DNA of 38,951 nucleotides from an uncultured Oscillospiraceae bacterium (GCA_944387615.1 CALXFP010000005.1:1-38951), one strand, 5' to 3'. Shown: positions 1-8,412, counted from the stretch's first letter. Translations and numbers: made by a program. The notes: generated by a model from the sequence alone, not told the origin.

Positions 1-1085
1 TGAAAATTCTCCGCCAATCGTTCAAAAAATTCTGCGCCGTTTTCCAAAGCGGCTTCGTCAAAGTCAAAGGTATCGGCGTGCAGCGCCGGGGTGTCCCCCA
101 CGCCCAGGAAGAAGAACATTCCCGGAAGACGCCGCTGGTACCAGGAAAAATCTTCAGCGGTCATGCTGGGCGCATCCAGCAGGGCAAAGTCCGCCGCCCT
201 GCGCACCCGTGAAAACAGTTCCGGCGGGTTCATCACGGCGGGGTAGCCGTCGTTCATATGCACCTGGACGGTGCAGCCGAAGTCGGCTTCCACCTGATGC
301 CCAATCTCCCGCAGTCCCTGCTGCAAGCTTTCAAATATCTCATCCTGGAATGAGCGCAGGCTTCCTTCCAGGTGGGTGTGGGCAGACAGGGCATTGCGGA
401 CGGTGCCGCTTTGGAATTTGCCGAATTTCAGCAGCCGGAAAATCCCCTGGGGCAGGGACTGCTCCAGAGCAGAAGCCTGACGATAGAATTCTACCCCGGC
501 AGCCAGGGCGTCAACCCCTTCGGCAGCTTTTGCAATGTGGGCCGACTTGCCGAAAATGTCCACCGTCACTTCACAGGAACGGGCCATCAGTTCCCGCTCC
601 CGGCTGGCAATGACTCCGGCGGTCAATCCCGGCCACAGGTGCAGTCCAAAAATGGCCTGGACCCGATAGATTGCAAAAATCCCGGTTTCGCACAGCTCTC
701 TTGCGCCTCCGGTGGTCTCCTCCGCAGGCTGGAAAACCAGCAGCACATTGTGAGGAAGTGTTTCCTTCCGGCTCAGCCGCCGGGCCAGTTCCAGCAGGAT
801 TGCCATATGCCCGTCGTGGCCGCAGGCGTGCATTTTTCCCGGGTGCTGGGAGGCGTAGGCAGCTCCGGTTTTCTCTTCGATGGGCAGAGCATCGACATCC
901 GCCCGGAAGGCAATGGCACTTTCCCTGCCAAAGTCAAACCAGGCGCACAGCGCCCCGGACATGGGGGAAAACACCTGGCAAGGCAGCCCTTTCAGAGCAT
1001 TTTTCAGATAGGCCAGGGTCTGGGGAAGGTCATGATCCAGCTCCGGAATCCGGTGCAGAGCCTGGCGGTCAGCGGCTAAGGGCAT
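1..1085 (-). CDS. dapL: N-acetyldiaminopimelate deacetylase, M20D family (partial, C-terminal end beyond the window)
   Basis: A zinc/metal peptidase-family amidohydrolase that would remove the acetyl group from N-acetyl-LL-diaminopimelate in the acetylated lysine/peptidoglycan-precursor pathway. Seen: FRADVDALP near residues 60-68, the metal motif HACGHDGH at 86-93, and QPAEE with paired acidic residues near 119-123. About 361 residues lie inside the window; Bacillus YkuR is about 374, so only a short C-terminal piece is missing. The start ATG (1083-1085) follows AGGAGG at good spacing and a consensus promoter. M20D enzymes also include hippurate and auxin-conjugate hydrolases, so family alone does not fix the substrate. 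The divergent dapH neighbour is the main reason for this call. The symbol dapL is used here in the Bacillus sense, not for LL-DAP aminotransferase. Confidence 0.85.
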   Translation of the reverse strand, partial: MPLAADRQALHRIPELDHDLPQTLAYLKNALKGLPCQVFSPMSGALCAWFDFGRESAIAFRADVDALPIEEKTGAAYASQHPGKMHACGHDGHMAILLELARRLSRKETLPHNVLLVFQPAEETTGGARELCETGIFAIYRVQAIFGLHLWPGLTAGVIASRERELMARSCEVTVDIFGKSAHIAKAAEGVDALAAGVEFYRQASALEQSLPQGIFRLLKFGKFQSGTVRNALSAHTHLEGSLRSFQDEIFESLQQGLREIGHQVEADFGCTVQVHMNDGYPAVMNPPELFSRVRRAADFALLDAPSMTAEDFSWYQRRLPGMFFFLGVGDTPALHADTFDFDEAALENGAEFFERLAENF

Positions 1086-1115
1086 GGCAATGCCTCCTGT
1101 GGAAATTTTACCAGT

Positions 1116-1144
1116 ATTATACGCCAAATGCCCGGCGGTGTCAA
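1116..1144 (-). promoter_or_regulatory. Consensus SigA promoter for the M20 deacetylase gene
   Basis: On the minus strand TTGACA (1139-1144) and TATAAT (1116-1121) are separated by exactly 17 bases, a perfect match to the vegetative consensus. The start codon lies about 30 bases downstream. Confidence 0.85.
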
Positions 1145-1153
1145 TTTATCCCC

Positions 1154-1182
1154 TTGAGTTTGGAACAAAAAGATGGTATGAT
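1154..1182 (+). promoter_or_regulatory. SigA-type promoter for dapH
   Basis: TTGAGT (1154-1159), a 17-base spacer and TATGAT (1177-1182). It lies back to back with the deacetylase promoter; the two -35 boxes are only about 10 bases apart, so the divergent pair could share regulation. Confidence 0.7.
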
Positions 1183-1194
1183 AAACCATCATAC
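1176..1194. promoter_or_regulatory. Operator-like inverted repeat over the dapH -10 box
   Basis: GTATGAT and ATCATAC form a perfect 7-base inverted repeat around AAACC, covering the -10 box and the likely transcription start of dapH. An overlapping GATGGT/ACCATC pair (1172-1177, 1185-1190) extends the symmetry. It could bind a dimeric repressor or be a 5' mRNA hairpin; no regulator is encoded beside it. Confidence 0.4.
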
Positions 1195-1211
1195 AAAAGG
1201 AGAAAATCGTT

Positions 1212-1904
1212 ATGGATGCACAACAGATTATTGAATATATCCGTACCTCGGAAAAGAAAACCCCGGTAAAGGTCTACGTCTGGGAAAAGCAGCCCGTTGC
1301 CTTCCCCAACTGCCGGGAGTTCCCCGCCGCAGAAGGGTGCAAAATCGTCTTCGGCGACTGGAAGGACGTTGCCCCGGTGCTGGAGAGCAACGAATTTGCC
1401 CATGTAGAAATTGAGAACAACTGCCGCAACTCTGCCATCCCCATGCTGGATCTGAAGGACATCCCCGCCCGGATTGAGCCCGGCGCCATTATCCGGGAGC
1501 AGGTGGAGATCGGCAAGAACGCCGTGATTATGATGGGCGCGGTCATCAACATCGGCGCCATCATCGGTGAGGGCACCATGATCGACATGGGCGCCGTGCT
1601 GGGCGGCCGGGCAACCGTGGGCAAGAACTGCCATGTGGGCGCCGGTGCGGTGCTGGCCGGTGTGGTGGAGCCTGCCTCCGCAACTCCGGTGGTGGTAGAG
1701 GACAATGTGCTCATCGGCGCCAACGCCGTGGTCATTGAAGGCTGCCGGATCGGTCACGATGCCGTTGTGGCTGCCGGCGCCATTGTGGTTTCCGATGTAG
1801 AGCCCAACACCGTGGTGGCCGGATGCCCCGCCCGGGTCATCAAGGTCAAGGACGAAAAGACCGCCGGCAAGACCGCCCTGGTGGATGCCCTGCGGACTTT
1901 ATAA
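1212..1904 (+). CDS. dapH: 2,3,4,5-tetrahydropyridine-2,6-dicarboxylate N-acetyltransferase DapH
   Basis: Transfers acetyl from acetyl-CoA to L-2-amino-6-oxopimelate, derived from tetrahydrodipicolinate, in the cytoplasm, committing carbon to the acetylated diaminopimelate route for lysine and peptidoglycan. The 230-residue length fits the family (about 236). Residues 1-90 are the DapH-type N-terminal domain, including [11 protein letters not shown] near 13-23. Residues from about 95 to 205 are left-handed beta-helix hexapeptide repeats of the [IV]GxxxxI type, for example [15 protein letters not shown] and [13 protein letters not shown], as in trimeric acyltransferases. The start ATG follows AAAAGGAG at suitable spacing. 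The divergent gene encodes the deacetylase two steps later. No separate strong terminator was seen immediately after it, so transcription may continue into the small downstream gene. Confidence 0.95.
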   Translation: MDAQQIIEYIRTSEKKTPVKVYVWEKQPVAFPNCREFPAAEGCKIVFGDWKDVAPVLESNEFAHVEIENNCRNSAIPMLDLKDIPARIEPGAIIREQVEIGKNAVIMMGAVINIGAIIGEGTMIDMGAVLGGRATVGKNCHVGAGAVLAGVVEPASATPVVVEDNVLIGANAVVIEGCRIGHDAVVAAGAIVVSDVEPNTVVAGCPARVIKVKDEKTAGKTALVDALRTL

Positions 1905-1995
1905 GATTTCCCCCCGTACCGACGCACATTTTCTGCCCTGCGGAATACCATGGAATGAGCGGTGAAGCTCAAGAAAATGTTTCGGAGGTACTTCT

Positions 1996-2127
1996 ATGTG
2001 TGGTAACAACAACAATCTGTGCAGCTGCATCGGCAACAACTGGTGGTGGATCGTGATTCTGCTGCTGCTGTTCTGCTGCTGCGGTAACGGCACCATGACC
2101 AACGACAACGGCTGCGGCTGCTGCTAA
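1996..2127 (+). CDS. 43-residue cysteine-rich single-pass membrane peptide
   Basis: A short open frame with a clear GGAGG site about nine bases before ATG. The product has nine cysteines, an Asn-rich N terminus (MCGNNNN), a Trp triplet at 16-18, a hydrophobic stretch IVILLLLF at 19-26, a CCC run at 27-29, and a Cys/Gly C terminus GCGCC. Small high-cysteine proteins with a similar WW-plus-hydrophobic core followed by Cys/Gly runs are annotated in Clostridia under chorion-like high-cysteine names; that link is from memory. Function is unknown; metal binding or a surface/spore role would be speculation. It lies about 90 bases after dapH and ends directly before a run of strong hairpins, as expected for the last gene of a transcript. 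Confidence 0.7.
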   Translation: MCGNNNNLCSCIGNNWWWIVILLLLFCCCGNGTMTNDNGCGCC

Positions 2128-2134
2128 GTCCTGC

Positions 2135-2157
2135 GGGGCAGAGAAATCCTCTGCCCC
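2135..2157 (+). terminator. Hairpin after the cysteine-rich peptide gene
   Basis: GGGGCAGAG and CTCTGCCCC pair perfectly (9 bp) around a 5-base loop, seven bases after the stop codon. There is no clear T run behind it, so it may be a weak terminator or an mRNA 3'-end stabiliser. Confidence 0.5.
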
Positions 2158-2177
2158 GGTCAAACCATAATAACGCT

Positions 2178-2201
2178 GCCCGGGTGGAATACCACCCGGG
2201 C
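2178..2201. terminator. Perfect 10-bp hairpin between convergent genes
   Basis: GCCCGGGTGG / CCACCCGGGC around AATA. It is followed by CAAAAAGC on the plus strand. Together with the next hairpin it separates the dapH-side transcript from the hemW transcript that converges on it. Confidence 0.55.
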
Positions 2202-2210
2202 AAAAAGCTT

Positions 2211-2234
2211 CCCTCCCGGCAAACGCCGGGAGGG
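2211..2234. terminator. Bidirectional terminator between dapH side and hemW
   Basis: CCCTCCCGGC / GCCGGGAGGG around AAAC, followed by TTCTTGCATTT on the plus strand and by AAGCTTTTT on the minus strand. It sits only about nine bases beyond the hemW stop, so it most likely ends the lepA-hemW message. Confidence 0.75.
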
Positions 2235-2243
2235 TTCTTGCAT

Positions 2244-3437
2244 TTATATCCGCTTGAGGGGGCTGGACCCGTCCTGGGCCAGCAGCAGGTCGGTGATGAT
2301 GTCGTTGCTGACCAGGTAGCCCTTGGGGGTCAGCACCCACCGACCGGTGTCGGTCTGGGTGGCGTGGAAGAATCGGCGGCGCTGTTCCAGCACGTCTTCC
2401 AGGGGAGCAAAGGGCAGCAGGAACATTTTCTCATACTCCTGAGCGTCAATGCCCACGTTGGTCCGCAGCCGGAGCATCAGGTATTCTCCCGCCCGCTCCC
2501 GCAGAGGGATTTCCTGAATGTCCTCCATAATGTCTCCGCCTTCCCGGATGCCGGCGATATAGGCCTGCAGGTCCCGTTTCAGGGTATAGCGCTTGCCGGC
2601 AAAGTCGGAGCTGGCGCTGGGGCCGAAGCCCAGGTATTCTCCGCCGGTCCAGTACTTCATATTGTGCTTGGACACCAGGCCCTTGCGGCAGAAATTGGAA
2701 ATCTCGTACTGCCGGAAGCCCCGGCCCCGGAGGGTTTCCACCGCTGCCAGGTACATATCCGCCTGGGTTTCGTCATCGGGCAGATTCAGAATGTCCTTGC
2801 ACTGAGCAAAGGGGGTGCCCTCTTCAATTTTCAGGGCGTAACAGCTGATATGCTCCGGGTTCAGCCGCAGCACATTGTCCAGCGTCTCCTGCCAGTCCTG
2901 CAAATCCTGTCCCGGCAGGCCGTACATCAGGTCAATGGAGATATTGCGGAAGCCTGCCTTGCGGATTTTGTGGTAAGCCGCCACAGCCTGGGCATAGGTG
3001 TGGGGACGGCCCAGCTTTTTCAGCATCTCATCGTCGTCGGACTGAACACCCAGGCTGACCCGGTTGAAGCCCTCCGCCCGGAGCCGGTGCAGCAGCCGGT
3101 CGGACACGGAATCCGGATTTGCTTCGAAGGTGATTTCGGCGTTGTTGTCCACGTCGAAGTTGCGGCGGATGGTGGTCATAATCACCGCCAGACCATCGGC
3201 GCCGAAGTAAGACGGGGTACCGCCGCCAAAGTAGACGGTATCCACCTTGTAATTGGGGGCCAGCTCTCCGGCCTCCTTGATGTGGTCGCACACTGCGTCC
3301 AGGTAGCCGTCAATGAGCTTGTCTTCCTTGGTGCAGGTGGAATAGAAGTCGCAGTACTGGCACTTGCTGCGGCAGAACGGCACATGAATATACAGTCCCA
3401 GGGGACGTTTGTTGGGGCGTTTGGTAAGAATTGGCAT
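2244..3437 (-). CDS. hemW: Radical SAM heme chaperone HemW
   Basis: A cytoplasmic radical SAM protein, related to coproporphyrinogen dehydrogenase HemN, that binds heme and delivers it to respiratory proteins. Seen: the iron-sulfur motif CRSKCQYC at residues 22-29 (CX3CX2C followed by DF, as in HemW rather than HemN), GGGTPS near 72-77, and a C-terminal HemN-like winged helix. The 397 residues fit the family (about 380-400). The gene lies 19 bases after lepA with its own GGAGG site, giving the lepA-hemW operon common in Firmicutes. Old annotations call it oxygen-independent coproporphyrinogen III oxidase; the CX3CX2C spacing and lepA linkage favour HemW. Confidence 0.93.
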   Translation of the reverse strand: MPILTKRPNKRPLGLYIHVPFCRSKCQYCDFYSTCTKEDKLIDGYLDAVCDHIKEAGELAPNYKVDTVYFGGGTPSYFGADGLAVIMTTIRRNFDVDNNAEITFEANPDSVSDRLLHRLRAEGFNRVSLGVQSDDDEMLKKLGRPHTYAQAVAAYHKIRKAGFRNISIDLMYGLPGQDLQDWQETLDNVLRLNPEHISCYALKIEEGTPFAQCKDILNLPDDETQADMYLAAVETLRGRGFRQYEISNFCRKGLVSKHNMKYWTGGEYLGFGPSASSDFAGKRYTLKRDLQAYIAGIREGGDIMEDIQEIPLRERAGEYLMLRLRTNVGIDAQEYEKMFLLPFAPLEDVLEQRRRFFHATQTDTGRWVLTPKGYLVSNDIITDLLLAQDGSSPLKRI

Positions 3438-3456
3438 AGATTCCCTCCGACTTCAC

Positions 3457-5265
3457 TTAATCTTCGTCCAGCTTCAGCACAGCCATAAAGGCTTCGGAGG
3501 GGACGGAGACGGTGCCGAAGGTACGCATCCGCTTTTTGCCCTCCTTCTGTTTTTCCAGCAGCTTCTTCTTCCGGGTGATATCGCCGCCGTAGCACTTGGC
3601 CAGCACGTCCTTGCGCAGGGCCTTGATGGTTTCCCGGGCGATGATCTTTCCGCCGATGGCGGCCTGGACGGGGATTTCAAACTGGGCACGGGGAATGTTC
3701 TCCTTCAGCTTTTCGCAGATTTTCCGGGCCCGGGGATAGGCATTGTCCGCAAAGAGGATGAAGCTCAATGCGTCCACAATGTCGCCGTTGAGCAAAATAT
3801 CCAGCTTCACCAGCTTGCTGGGACGGTAGCCGATGAGCTCATAGTCAAGACTTCCGTAGCCTCTGGTGCGGGATTTCAGCGCATCGAAGAAATCGTAGAT
3901 AATTTCATTCAGGGGCATTTCGTAGTGCAGCTCCACCCGGCTGGCGTCCAGGTAAACCATATCCTTGAATTCACCCCGGCGCTGCTGGCACAGGTCCATA
4001 ATGTTGCCCACATATTCCTGGGGGGCAATCAGATTGACCTTGGCGTAAGGCTCCTCCGCCAGCTGAATTTCCATGGGGTCGGGGTAATCCAGGGGGGTGT
4101 AGACCATCATCACCTCTCCGTTGGTCTTGGTAACCCGATAGACAACGTTGGGAGCGGTGGTAATCAGATCCAGATTGTACTCCCGTTCCAGCCGCTCCTG
4201 GATGATCTCCATATGCAGCAGTCCCAAAAAGCCGCAGCGGAAGCCAAAGCCCAGGGCGATGGAGCTTTCCATTTCATAGCTCATGGAAGCGTCATTCAGC
4301 TTCAGCTTTTCCAGGGCATCCCGCAGGTCCTGGTACTTGGCGCCGTCGGCGGGGTAAACGCCGGAGAACACCATGGGCTGCACCGCCCGGTAGCCGGGCA
4401 GCGGCTCCGATGCGGGATTTTCCACCGTGGTGATGGTGTCGCCCACCTGGGTATCGGCAACGGTTTTGATGGAAGCGGTGATGTAGCCTACTTCACCGGC
4501 CCCCAGTTCATCCAGGGGACACAGGCCGGTGGGAGTCATGGTACCCACCTCCACCACTTTATAAACTGCGCCGGTGGCCATCATTTTAATATCCATGCCG
4601 GGCTTGACGGTACCCTGCTTGATCCGGGTGTAGACAATGACGCCCCGGTAGGAATCATACTGGCTGTCAAAAATCAATGCCTGCAGCGGCGCTTCCCGGT
4701 CGCCGGTGGGAGCGGGAACGTCTTTGACAATCATTTCCAGCACGCTGTGAATATTGATGCCGTTCTTGGCGGAGATTTCCGGGGCATCCTCGGCGGGGAT
4801 GCCGATGATATCCTCCACCTCGGCCTTGACTTCCGCCGGACGGGCAGAGGGCAGGTCGATTTTGTTGATGACAGGCAGCACTTCCAGCCCTGCGTCAATG
4901 GCAAGGTAGGTATTGGCCAGGGTCTGGGCCTCCACGCCCTGGGAAGCGTCCACCACCAGCACCGCACCTTCACAGGCGGCCAAAGAACGGGACACTTCGT
5001 AGTTGAAGTCCACATGGCCCGGCGTGTCGATCAGGTTCAGGGCGTAGGTTTCTCCATCGTCGGCGGTGTAGTGCAGGGTAACGGCGGTTGCCTTGATGGT
5101 GATGCCCCGCTCCCGCTCCAGTTCCATGGAGTCCAGCAGCTGCTCCGCCCGAATCCGCTGGTCGATGGCGTTGCAGGATTCCAGCAGCCGGTCGGCCAGG
5201 GTGGACTTGCCGTGGTCAATGTGGGCAATGATAGAAAAATTGCGAATTTTGCTCAATTCGGTCAT
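3457..5265 (-). CDS. lepA: Elongation factor 4 (ribosomal back-translocase LepA)
   Basis: A translational GTPase that acts on the ribosome under stress and during initiation or assembly. Full length at 602 residues. Seen: the G1 loop in AHIDHGKST (residues 13-21), the switch II motif [14 protein letters not shown] for guanine recognition, then the domain II, III and V regions and a basic LepA-specific C-terminal domain with [20 protein letters not shown] lies eight bases before the ATG. It is the first gene of a two-gene transcript with hemW and has its own promoter in the gap shared with the divergent rpoD. Start and identity are clear. Confidence 0.98.
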   Translation of the reverse strand: MTELSKIRNFSIIAHIDHGKSTLADRLLESCNAIDQRIRAEQLLDSMELERERGITIKATAVTLHYTADDGETYALNLIDTPGHVDFNYEVSRSLAACEGAVLVVDASQGVEAQTLANTYLAIDAGLEVLPVINKIDLPSARPAEVKAEVEDIIGIPAEDAPEISAKNGINIHSVLEMIVKDVPAPTGDREAPLQALIFDSQYDSYRGVIVYTRIKQGTVKPGMDIKMMATGAVYKVVEVGTMTPTGLCPLDELGAGEVGYITASIKTVADTQVGDTITTVENPASEPLPGYRAVQPMVFSGVYPADGAKYQDLRDALEKLKLNDASMSYEMESSIALGFGFRCGFLGLLHMEIIQERLEREYNLDLITTAPNVVYRVTKTNGEVMMVYTPLDYPDPMEIQLAEEPYAKVNLIAPQEYVGNIMDLCQQRRGEFKDMVYLDASRVELHYEMPLNEIIYDFFDALKSRTRGYGSLDYELIGYRPSKLVKLDILLNGDIVDALSFILFADNAYPRARKICEKLKENIPRAQFEIPVQAAIGGKIIARETIKALRKDVLAKCYGGDITRKKKLLEKQKEGKKRMRTFGTVSVPSEAFMAVLKLDED

Positions 5266-5340
5266 AGGGGTTGCTCCTCAACAATCAGAATCCCCTGAGC
5301 CGGAAAGGCCGGTCACAGGGCAAAATCTTGCATTTTCCCA

Positions 5341-5369
5341 ATTATACCGAATTTTTCCCAAAAAGTAAA
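5341..5369 (-). promoter_or_regulatory. SigA promoter of the lepA-hemW operon
   Basis: On the minus strand TTTACT (5364-5369), a 17-base spacer and perfect TATAAT (5341-5346), leaving a leader of about 70 bases before lepA. Confidence 0.75.
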
Positions 5370-5465
5370 CCGTATGTTTTGGAGAAATCCGGGGAAAGCT
5401 GTCTATGCAGCCGGGAAACTTTTACGAAAACCAGTAAATTTCAGAAAAAATTCTGCAAAATACCC

Positions 5466-5494
5466 TTGTCATTCCGAAAAAAATGGGGTATAGT
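5466..5494 (+). promoter_or_regulatory. SigA promoter of rpoD
   Basis: TTGTCA (5466-5471), a 17-base spacer and TATAGT (5489-5494), followed by an AT-rich leader and GAGGGGAC before the rpoD ATG. rpoD may therefore be transcribed by its own product. Confidence 0.75.
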
Positions 5495-5546
5495 TTAACG
5501 GCACGAGAATTTTTAGACTTTACATAGAAAAAAGAGGGGACGTTCC

Positions 5547-6695
5547 ATGAGTACAACGAAGAAGACTCCCAAGGGAAATCTGGAAGATATCTACGCTGCC
5601 TTGCAGGCGCTGATCCTCCAGGGCAAGAAGGACGGCATGATCCGCGCCGCCGATTTGAACGCCCAGCTGGAAAAAATGCAGCTGACCCCTGAGAAAATTG
5701 AAGAGATTTACGACCGCTTTGAGGCCATGAACATTCAGATCATCACCGCTGACCTGGAACTGGATCTGGCTGACGACGACCTGGGTCTGGACCCCGACGG
5801 GGACATCGACCTGTCCGGCCTGGAAGAAGAGGATCTGGTAGACCCGGTGGATCTGGCCGCCGAGTACAGCCTGGACGACCCGGTGCGGATGTACCTGAAG
5901 GAAATCGGTCAGGTCAAGCTCCTGTCCGCCGATGAGGAAGTGGAGCTGGCCAAGCGGGTTGCCGAGGGCGATCAGTACGCCAAGAACAAGCTGACCGAGG
6001 CCAACCTGCGGCTGGTGGTTTCCATCGCCAAGAAGTACTCCGGACGGGGCCTGCACATTCTGGATCTGATTCAGGAAGGCAACACCGGCCTTATTCGGGC
6101 AGTAGACAAGTTTGACTGGACAAAGGGAAACAAATTCTCTACATATGCCACCTGGTGGATTCGGCAGGCCATTACCCGTGCCATCGCCGACCAGGCCCGG
6201 ACCATCCGGGTGCCGGTGCATATGGTAGAAGTGATTAACAAGGCCACCCGCTGCAACCGCAAGCTGGTGCAGGAACTGGGCCGGGAACCGACTGTGGAAG
6301 AGATCGCCGCCGAGCTGAACCTGCCGGTGGAGAAGATCATCGAGGCCAACCGCACCGCCGCCGATACCCTGAGCCTGGACACCCCGGTGGGTGATGAAGA
6401 AGATACCTCCATCGGCTCCTTCGTGGAGGACGAGCGCACCCCCGGCCCCGCCGACGCCACCTCCAATGCCCTGCTGGCAGAAGCCCTGAAGGAAATCCTG
6501 GGCACCCTGACCGAGCGGGAAGCGGACGTGCTGCGGATGCGTTTCGGCATGTACGACGGCCGCACCCACACCCTGGAAGAGGTGGGCCAGATCTTCGGCG
6601 TTACCCGTGAGCGTATCCGCCAGATCGAGAACAAGGCCATCCGCAAACTGCGCCACCCCAGCCGTGCCAAGAAGATCCGGGACTTCTACTGCTGA
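5547..6695 (+). CDS. rpoD: RNA polymerase primary sigma factor RpoD/SigA
   Basis: The housekeeping sigma factor that directs RNA polymerase to -35/-10 promoters. The 382 residues match Firmicutes SigA. In order: a short acidic region 1.1 (about 1-95); region 1.2 in [12 protein letters not shown] (about 111-122); region 2 with the -10 recognition and melting helix [17 protein letters not shown]; region 3; and region 4 with the -35-binding helix-turn-helix [19 protein letters not shown] and the C terminus [15 protein letters not shown]. In many Firmicutes rpoD follows dnaG; here the upstream neighbour is divergent lepA, so the gene stands alone with its own promoter and terminator. The many TTGACA/TATAAT-like sites in this window agree with its expected specificity. 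Confidence 0.98.
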   Translation: MSTTKKTPKGNLEDIYAALQALILQGKKDGMIRAADLNAQLEKMQLTPEKIEEIYDRFEAMNIQIITADLELDLADDDLGLDPDGDIDLSGLEEEDLVDPVDLAAEYSLDDPVRMYLKEIGQVKLLSADEEVELAKRVAEGDQYAKNKLTEANLRLVVSIAKKYSGRGLHILDLIQEGNTGLIRAVDKFDWTKGNKFSTYATWWIRQAITRAIADQARTIRVPVHMVEVINKATRCNRKLVQELGREPTVEEIAAELNLPVEKIIEANRTAADTLSLDTPVGDEEDTSIGSFVEDERTPGPADATSNALLAEALKEILGTLTEREADVLRMRFGMYDGRTHTLEEVGQIFGVTRERIRQIENKAIRKLRHPSRAKKIRDFYC

Positions 6696-6712
6696 TTCTC
6701 CCAAGAACAAAC

Positions 6713-6745
6713 ATCCCAGCCGGCGTGCCGCACGCCGGCTGGGAT
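6713..6745 (+). terminator. Terminator of rpoD
   Basis: A perfect 15-bp stem (ATCCCAGCCGGCGTG and its complement) around CCG, followed by TTCTTATTC, 18 bases after the rpoD stop. Confidence 0.9.
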
Positions 6746-6810
6746 TTCTTATTCTGAGCACAAAAAACCTTTTCCGTGGGATTTTGGTCCGTTTTTCCTT
6801 TGGCGACAAA

Positions 6811-6829
6811 TTGTGACAGGTTGTGACAG
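6811..6829 (+). promoter_or_regulatory. Direct repeat TTGTGACAG in the promoter region of the 98-residue protein
   Basis: TTGTGACAG occurs at 6811-6819 and 6821-6829, one helical turn apart. The second copy resembles a -35 box with a possible -10 TATAGG (6846-6851) 19 bases away. It could be an activator site, or simply overlapping -35-like sequences. Confidence 0.35.
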
Positions 6830-6894
6830 CTTCCTTGTGCTATCCTATAGGCAGCTCGTACAGATGCAAACTGAACTACTATAGGAGAACCACT

Positions 6895-7191
6895 ATGAAA
6901 GACAAGGAAAAACTGCAGCAGATCCGGGACATTCTGGGTCTTGCGAATCTGGACGATTTTACCATTCTGCGTTGGCACTCTCCGGCAAAGGCTCTGCCCG
7001 GAGAAGCCGGATATGTCATCATCAAAGAGCTGTTTCCCGACGAGGGGGTCATCTGCTGTGAAGCGGCCTACGAAAACGGCCGGTTCAGCTACATCTCCTC
7101 CAACGCCGAAATCCCCATAGAGCGGATTCTGGGCTGGACCTACGCTCCCTACGACGGCCGCACCGACTCCCTGGGCAGACTTCGTGCATAA
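6895..7191 (+). CDS. Hypothetical protein, 98 residues
   Basis: Starts with MKDKEKLQQIRD after ATAGGAGAA at good spacing. The product appears soluble and mildly acidic, with no signal peptide or membrane segment. Features include two adjacent cysteines in VICCEA near the middle and the C-terminal stretch RILGWTYAPYDG. I do not recognise a domain. It stands alone between the rpoD terminator and its own strong terminator, which supports a real single-gene unit. The open frame continues upstream to 6823, but no ribosome site supports that longer form. Confidence 0.75.
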   Translation: MKDKEKLQQIRDILGLANLDDFTILRWHSPAKALPGEAGYVIIKELFPDEGVICCEAAYENGRFSYISSNAEIPIERILGWTYAPYDGRTDSLGRLRA

Positions 7192-7212
7192 GAAACCATC
7201 CATAAAACCAAA

Positions 7213-7241
7213 TCCCGGCCTTTGCGTGTCAAAGGCCGGGA
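7213..7241. terminator. Bidirectional terminator between the 98-residue gene and pilO
   Basis: A 12-bp stem (TCCCGGCCTTTG and its complement) around CGTGT, followed by ACATCTTTTTT... on the plus strand and by TTTGGTTTT on the minus strand. It closes both the plus-strand gene and the minus-strand pilus operon. Confidence 0.88.
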
Positions 7242-7249
7242 CATCTTTT

Positions 7250-7813
7250 TTATGTCAGGTTGGTGCTTTCAAAGAAGGTCAGGGTTGCGGTGACGGAAAC
7301 GGTGCCGGCCATAATGTCGTCGGTATCGTTATTGCTGACAAAGGCCAGACTGTTTTCCAGGCAGCGCCACTGGCCGGTTGCCAAGTCCTTGGCAATTTTC
7401 TTGGCGGAAGCGTAGTCAGCGCAGGTGTATTGCAGGCTGACCTTCCGGCGGACGGTGCCGTCTTCTTCAATCTTGGGATCCTCAAAGTTCAAAGAGTACT
7501 CCTGGCTGGCAGACAGGATGCCGTTGAGCTGGCTCATGACCACCTTGGCATTGTCGTAGGGGGCAATCTCGGTGATGGTATCCGCGGGACGGGAGAAAAT
7601 CTCGTCCAGCTCCGCCTGCATGGCGTCCATGGAGTTCATCTTGGCCATCAGGGTCTGCAGCTGGGTGTCCAGCTCACTTTGCTGGGAGGCCACACTGGCC
7701 AGATCGTTCTGCAGCGGCTGATAGAACATGGTGTAGTAGCCCACACCGATCAGCAGCACCACCAGAAACAGCAGCATGACCTGCTCCCGGAGAGAAAGCG
7801 CACGATTTTTCAT
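7250..7813 (-). CDS. pilO: PilO-like type IV pilus alignment protein
   Basis: A bitopic inner-membrane protein expected to pair with PilN and link the platform to the pilin. Seen: a short basic cytoplasmic N terminus (MKNRALSLREQ), one membrane helix at about 12-31 (VMLLFLVVLLIGVGYYTMF), a coiled-coil-like segment at about 35-75 rich in Q, L and E, and a C-terminal alpha/beta domain. The 187 residues fit PilO. It is the last gene of the pilus operon and overlaps the pilN stop by four bases, suggesting translational coupling. Sequence conservation in this family is low, so the call rests on topology, size and operon position. Confidence 0.8.
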   Translation of the reverse strand: MKNRALSLREQVMLLFLVVLLIGVGYYTMFYQPLQNDLASVASQQSELDTQLQTLMAKMNSMDAMQAELDEIFSRPADTITEIAPYDNAKVVMSQLNGILSASQEYSLNFEDPKIEEDGTVRRKVSLQYTCADYASAKKIAKDLATGQWRCLENSLAFVSNNDTDDIMAGTVSVTATLTFFESTNLT

Positions 7814-8412
7814 TCCTCAGTGACCTCCTTTTCCAGAATAATGGTCATAAACACCTGAGCCTGCAGGCTTTCGTCGTCGGCCTGGGCGGTGTAGACGCTT
7901 ACCTTGCTGACCAGAGGCGTGCTCTCCAGCCGGTTGACCAGCTTACTGGTTTCCTCCAGGGTAATGCCGCTGATGTTCAGGGTCAGCACATTGTTATTGA
8001 TGGCAAAATCCTTCACCGTGGAAACGGGATCGATTTTGGATTCCAGAATGGACAGCACATCCATCCGGTCCACCAGGGAGGCTTCCTCCTCGGTCATCCA
8101 GCCGTAGCTGTAGCGGCCGTACTGGGCAGCCAGTTCATCATAGCCTGCCATTTTCTCGGTAATCTGGGCCAGCTGCATCTGCTTTTCCGCCAGGGCAGCG
8201 TAGGCCTGGGTGCGCTTGGCGTTCTGGTCCAGAATGGCCACTTTGCCGAAAATTGCCAGCGCCAGCACTGCCACCACCGCAAATGCCGCCATCCGTCCGG
8301 GATGGAAGGGGGTCTGGTGATAGACCAGGTTCATGGTCTTTTTGGTGGGCATGGCCGGGGCTTTCTGGAAAGGATTGGTTATCTGGGGGTTTTTGGTTTT
8401 CGTCGGTGCCAT
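7810..8412 (-). CDS. pilN: PilN-like type IV pilus assembly protein
   Basis: Expected to bind PilM through its cytoplasmic N terminus and PilO through its extracytoplasmic part. Seen: a cytoplasmic N terminus with MNLVYHQTPFHPG near residues 27-39, which occupies the place of the PilM-binding MNLLP-type motif; one membrane helix at about 42-60 (AAFAVVAVLALAIFGKVAIL); a coiled coil at about 63-95; and a C-terminal ferredoxin-like region ending in LQAQVFMTIILEKEV. The 26 residues before MNLVY are a Lys/Pro/Thr-rich extension. The start follows GAGGGAAG. It lies between pilM and pilO, the standard order. Confidence 0.82.
   Translation of the reverse strand: MAPTKTKNPQITNPFQKAPAMPTKKTMNLVYHQTPFHPGRMAAFAVVAVLALAIFGKVAILDQNAKRTQAYAALAEKQMQLAQITEKMAGYDELAAQYGRYSYGWMTEEEASLVDRMDVLSILESKIDPVSTVKDFAINNNVLTLNISGITLEETSKLVNRLESTPLVSKVSVYTAQADDESLQAQVFMTIILEKEVTEE

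Noticed and set aside
209..1234. Plus-strand open frames across the deacetylase gene
   Set aside because: They lie opposite an M20 enzyme whose metal-binding motifs are clearly read on the minus strand, and lack ribosome sites.
2184..3488. A 434-residue open frame on the plus strand opposite hemW
   Set aside because: Antisense of hemW, which shows its radical SAM motifs clearly; starts within terminator hairpins.
3409..5298. A 629-residue open frame on the plus strand opposite lepA
   Set aside because: Antisense of lepA with shadow-like composition and no initiation signals.
5266..5546. The lepA-rpoD gap as a site for a small RNA or riboswitch
   Set aside because: Only two divergent promoters and leaders could be seen; no conserved aptamer-like structure was recognised.
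5520..6809. A 429-residue open frame on the minus strand opposite rpoD
   Set aside because: Antisense shadow of a highly conserved sigma factor gene; it also runs through the rpoD terminator.
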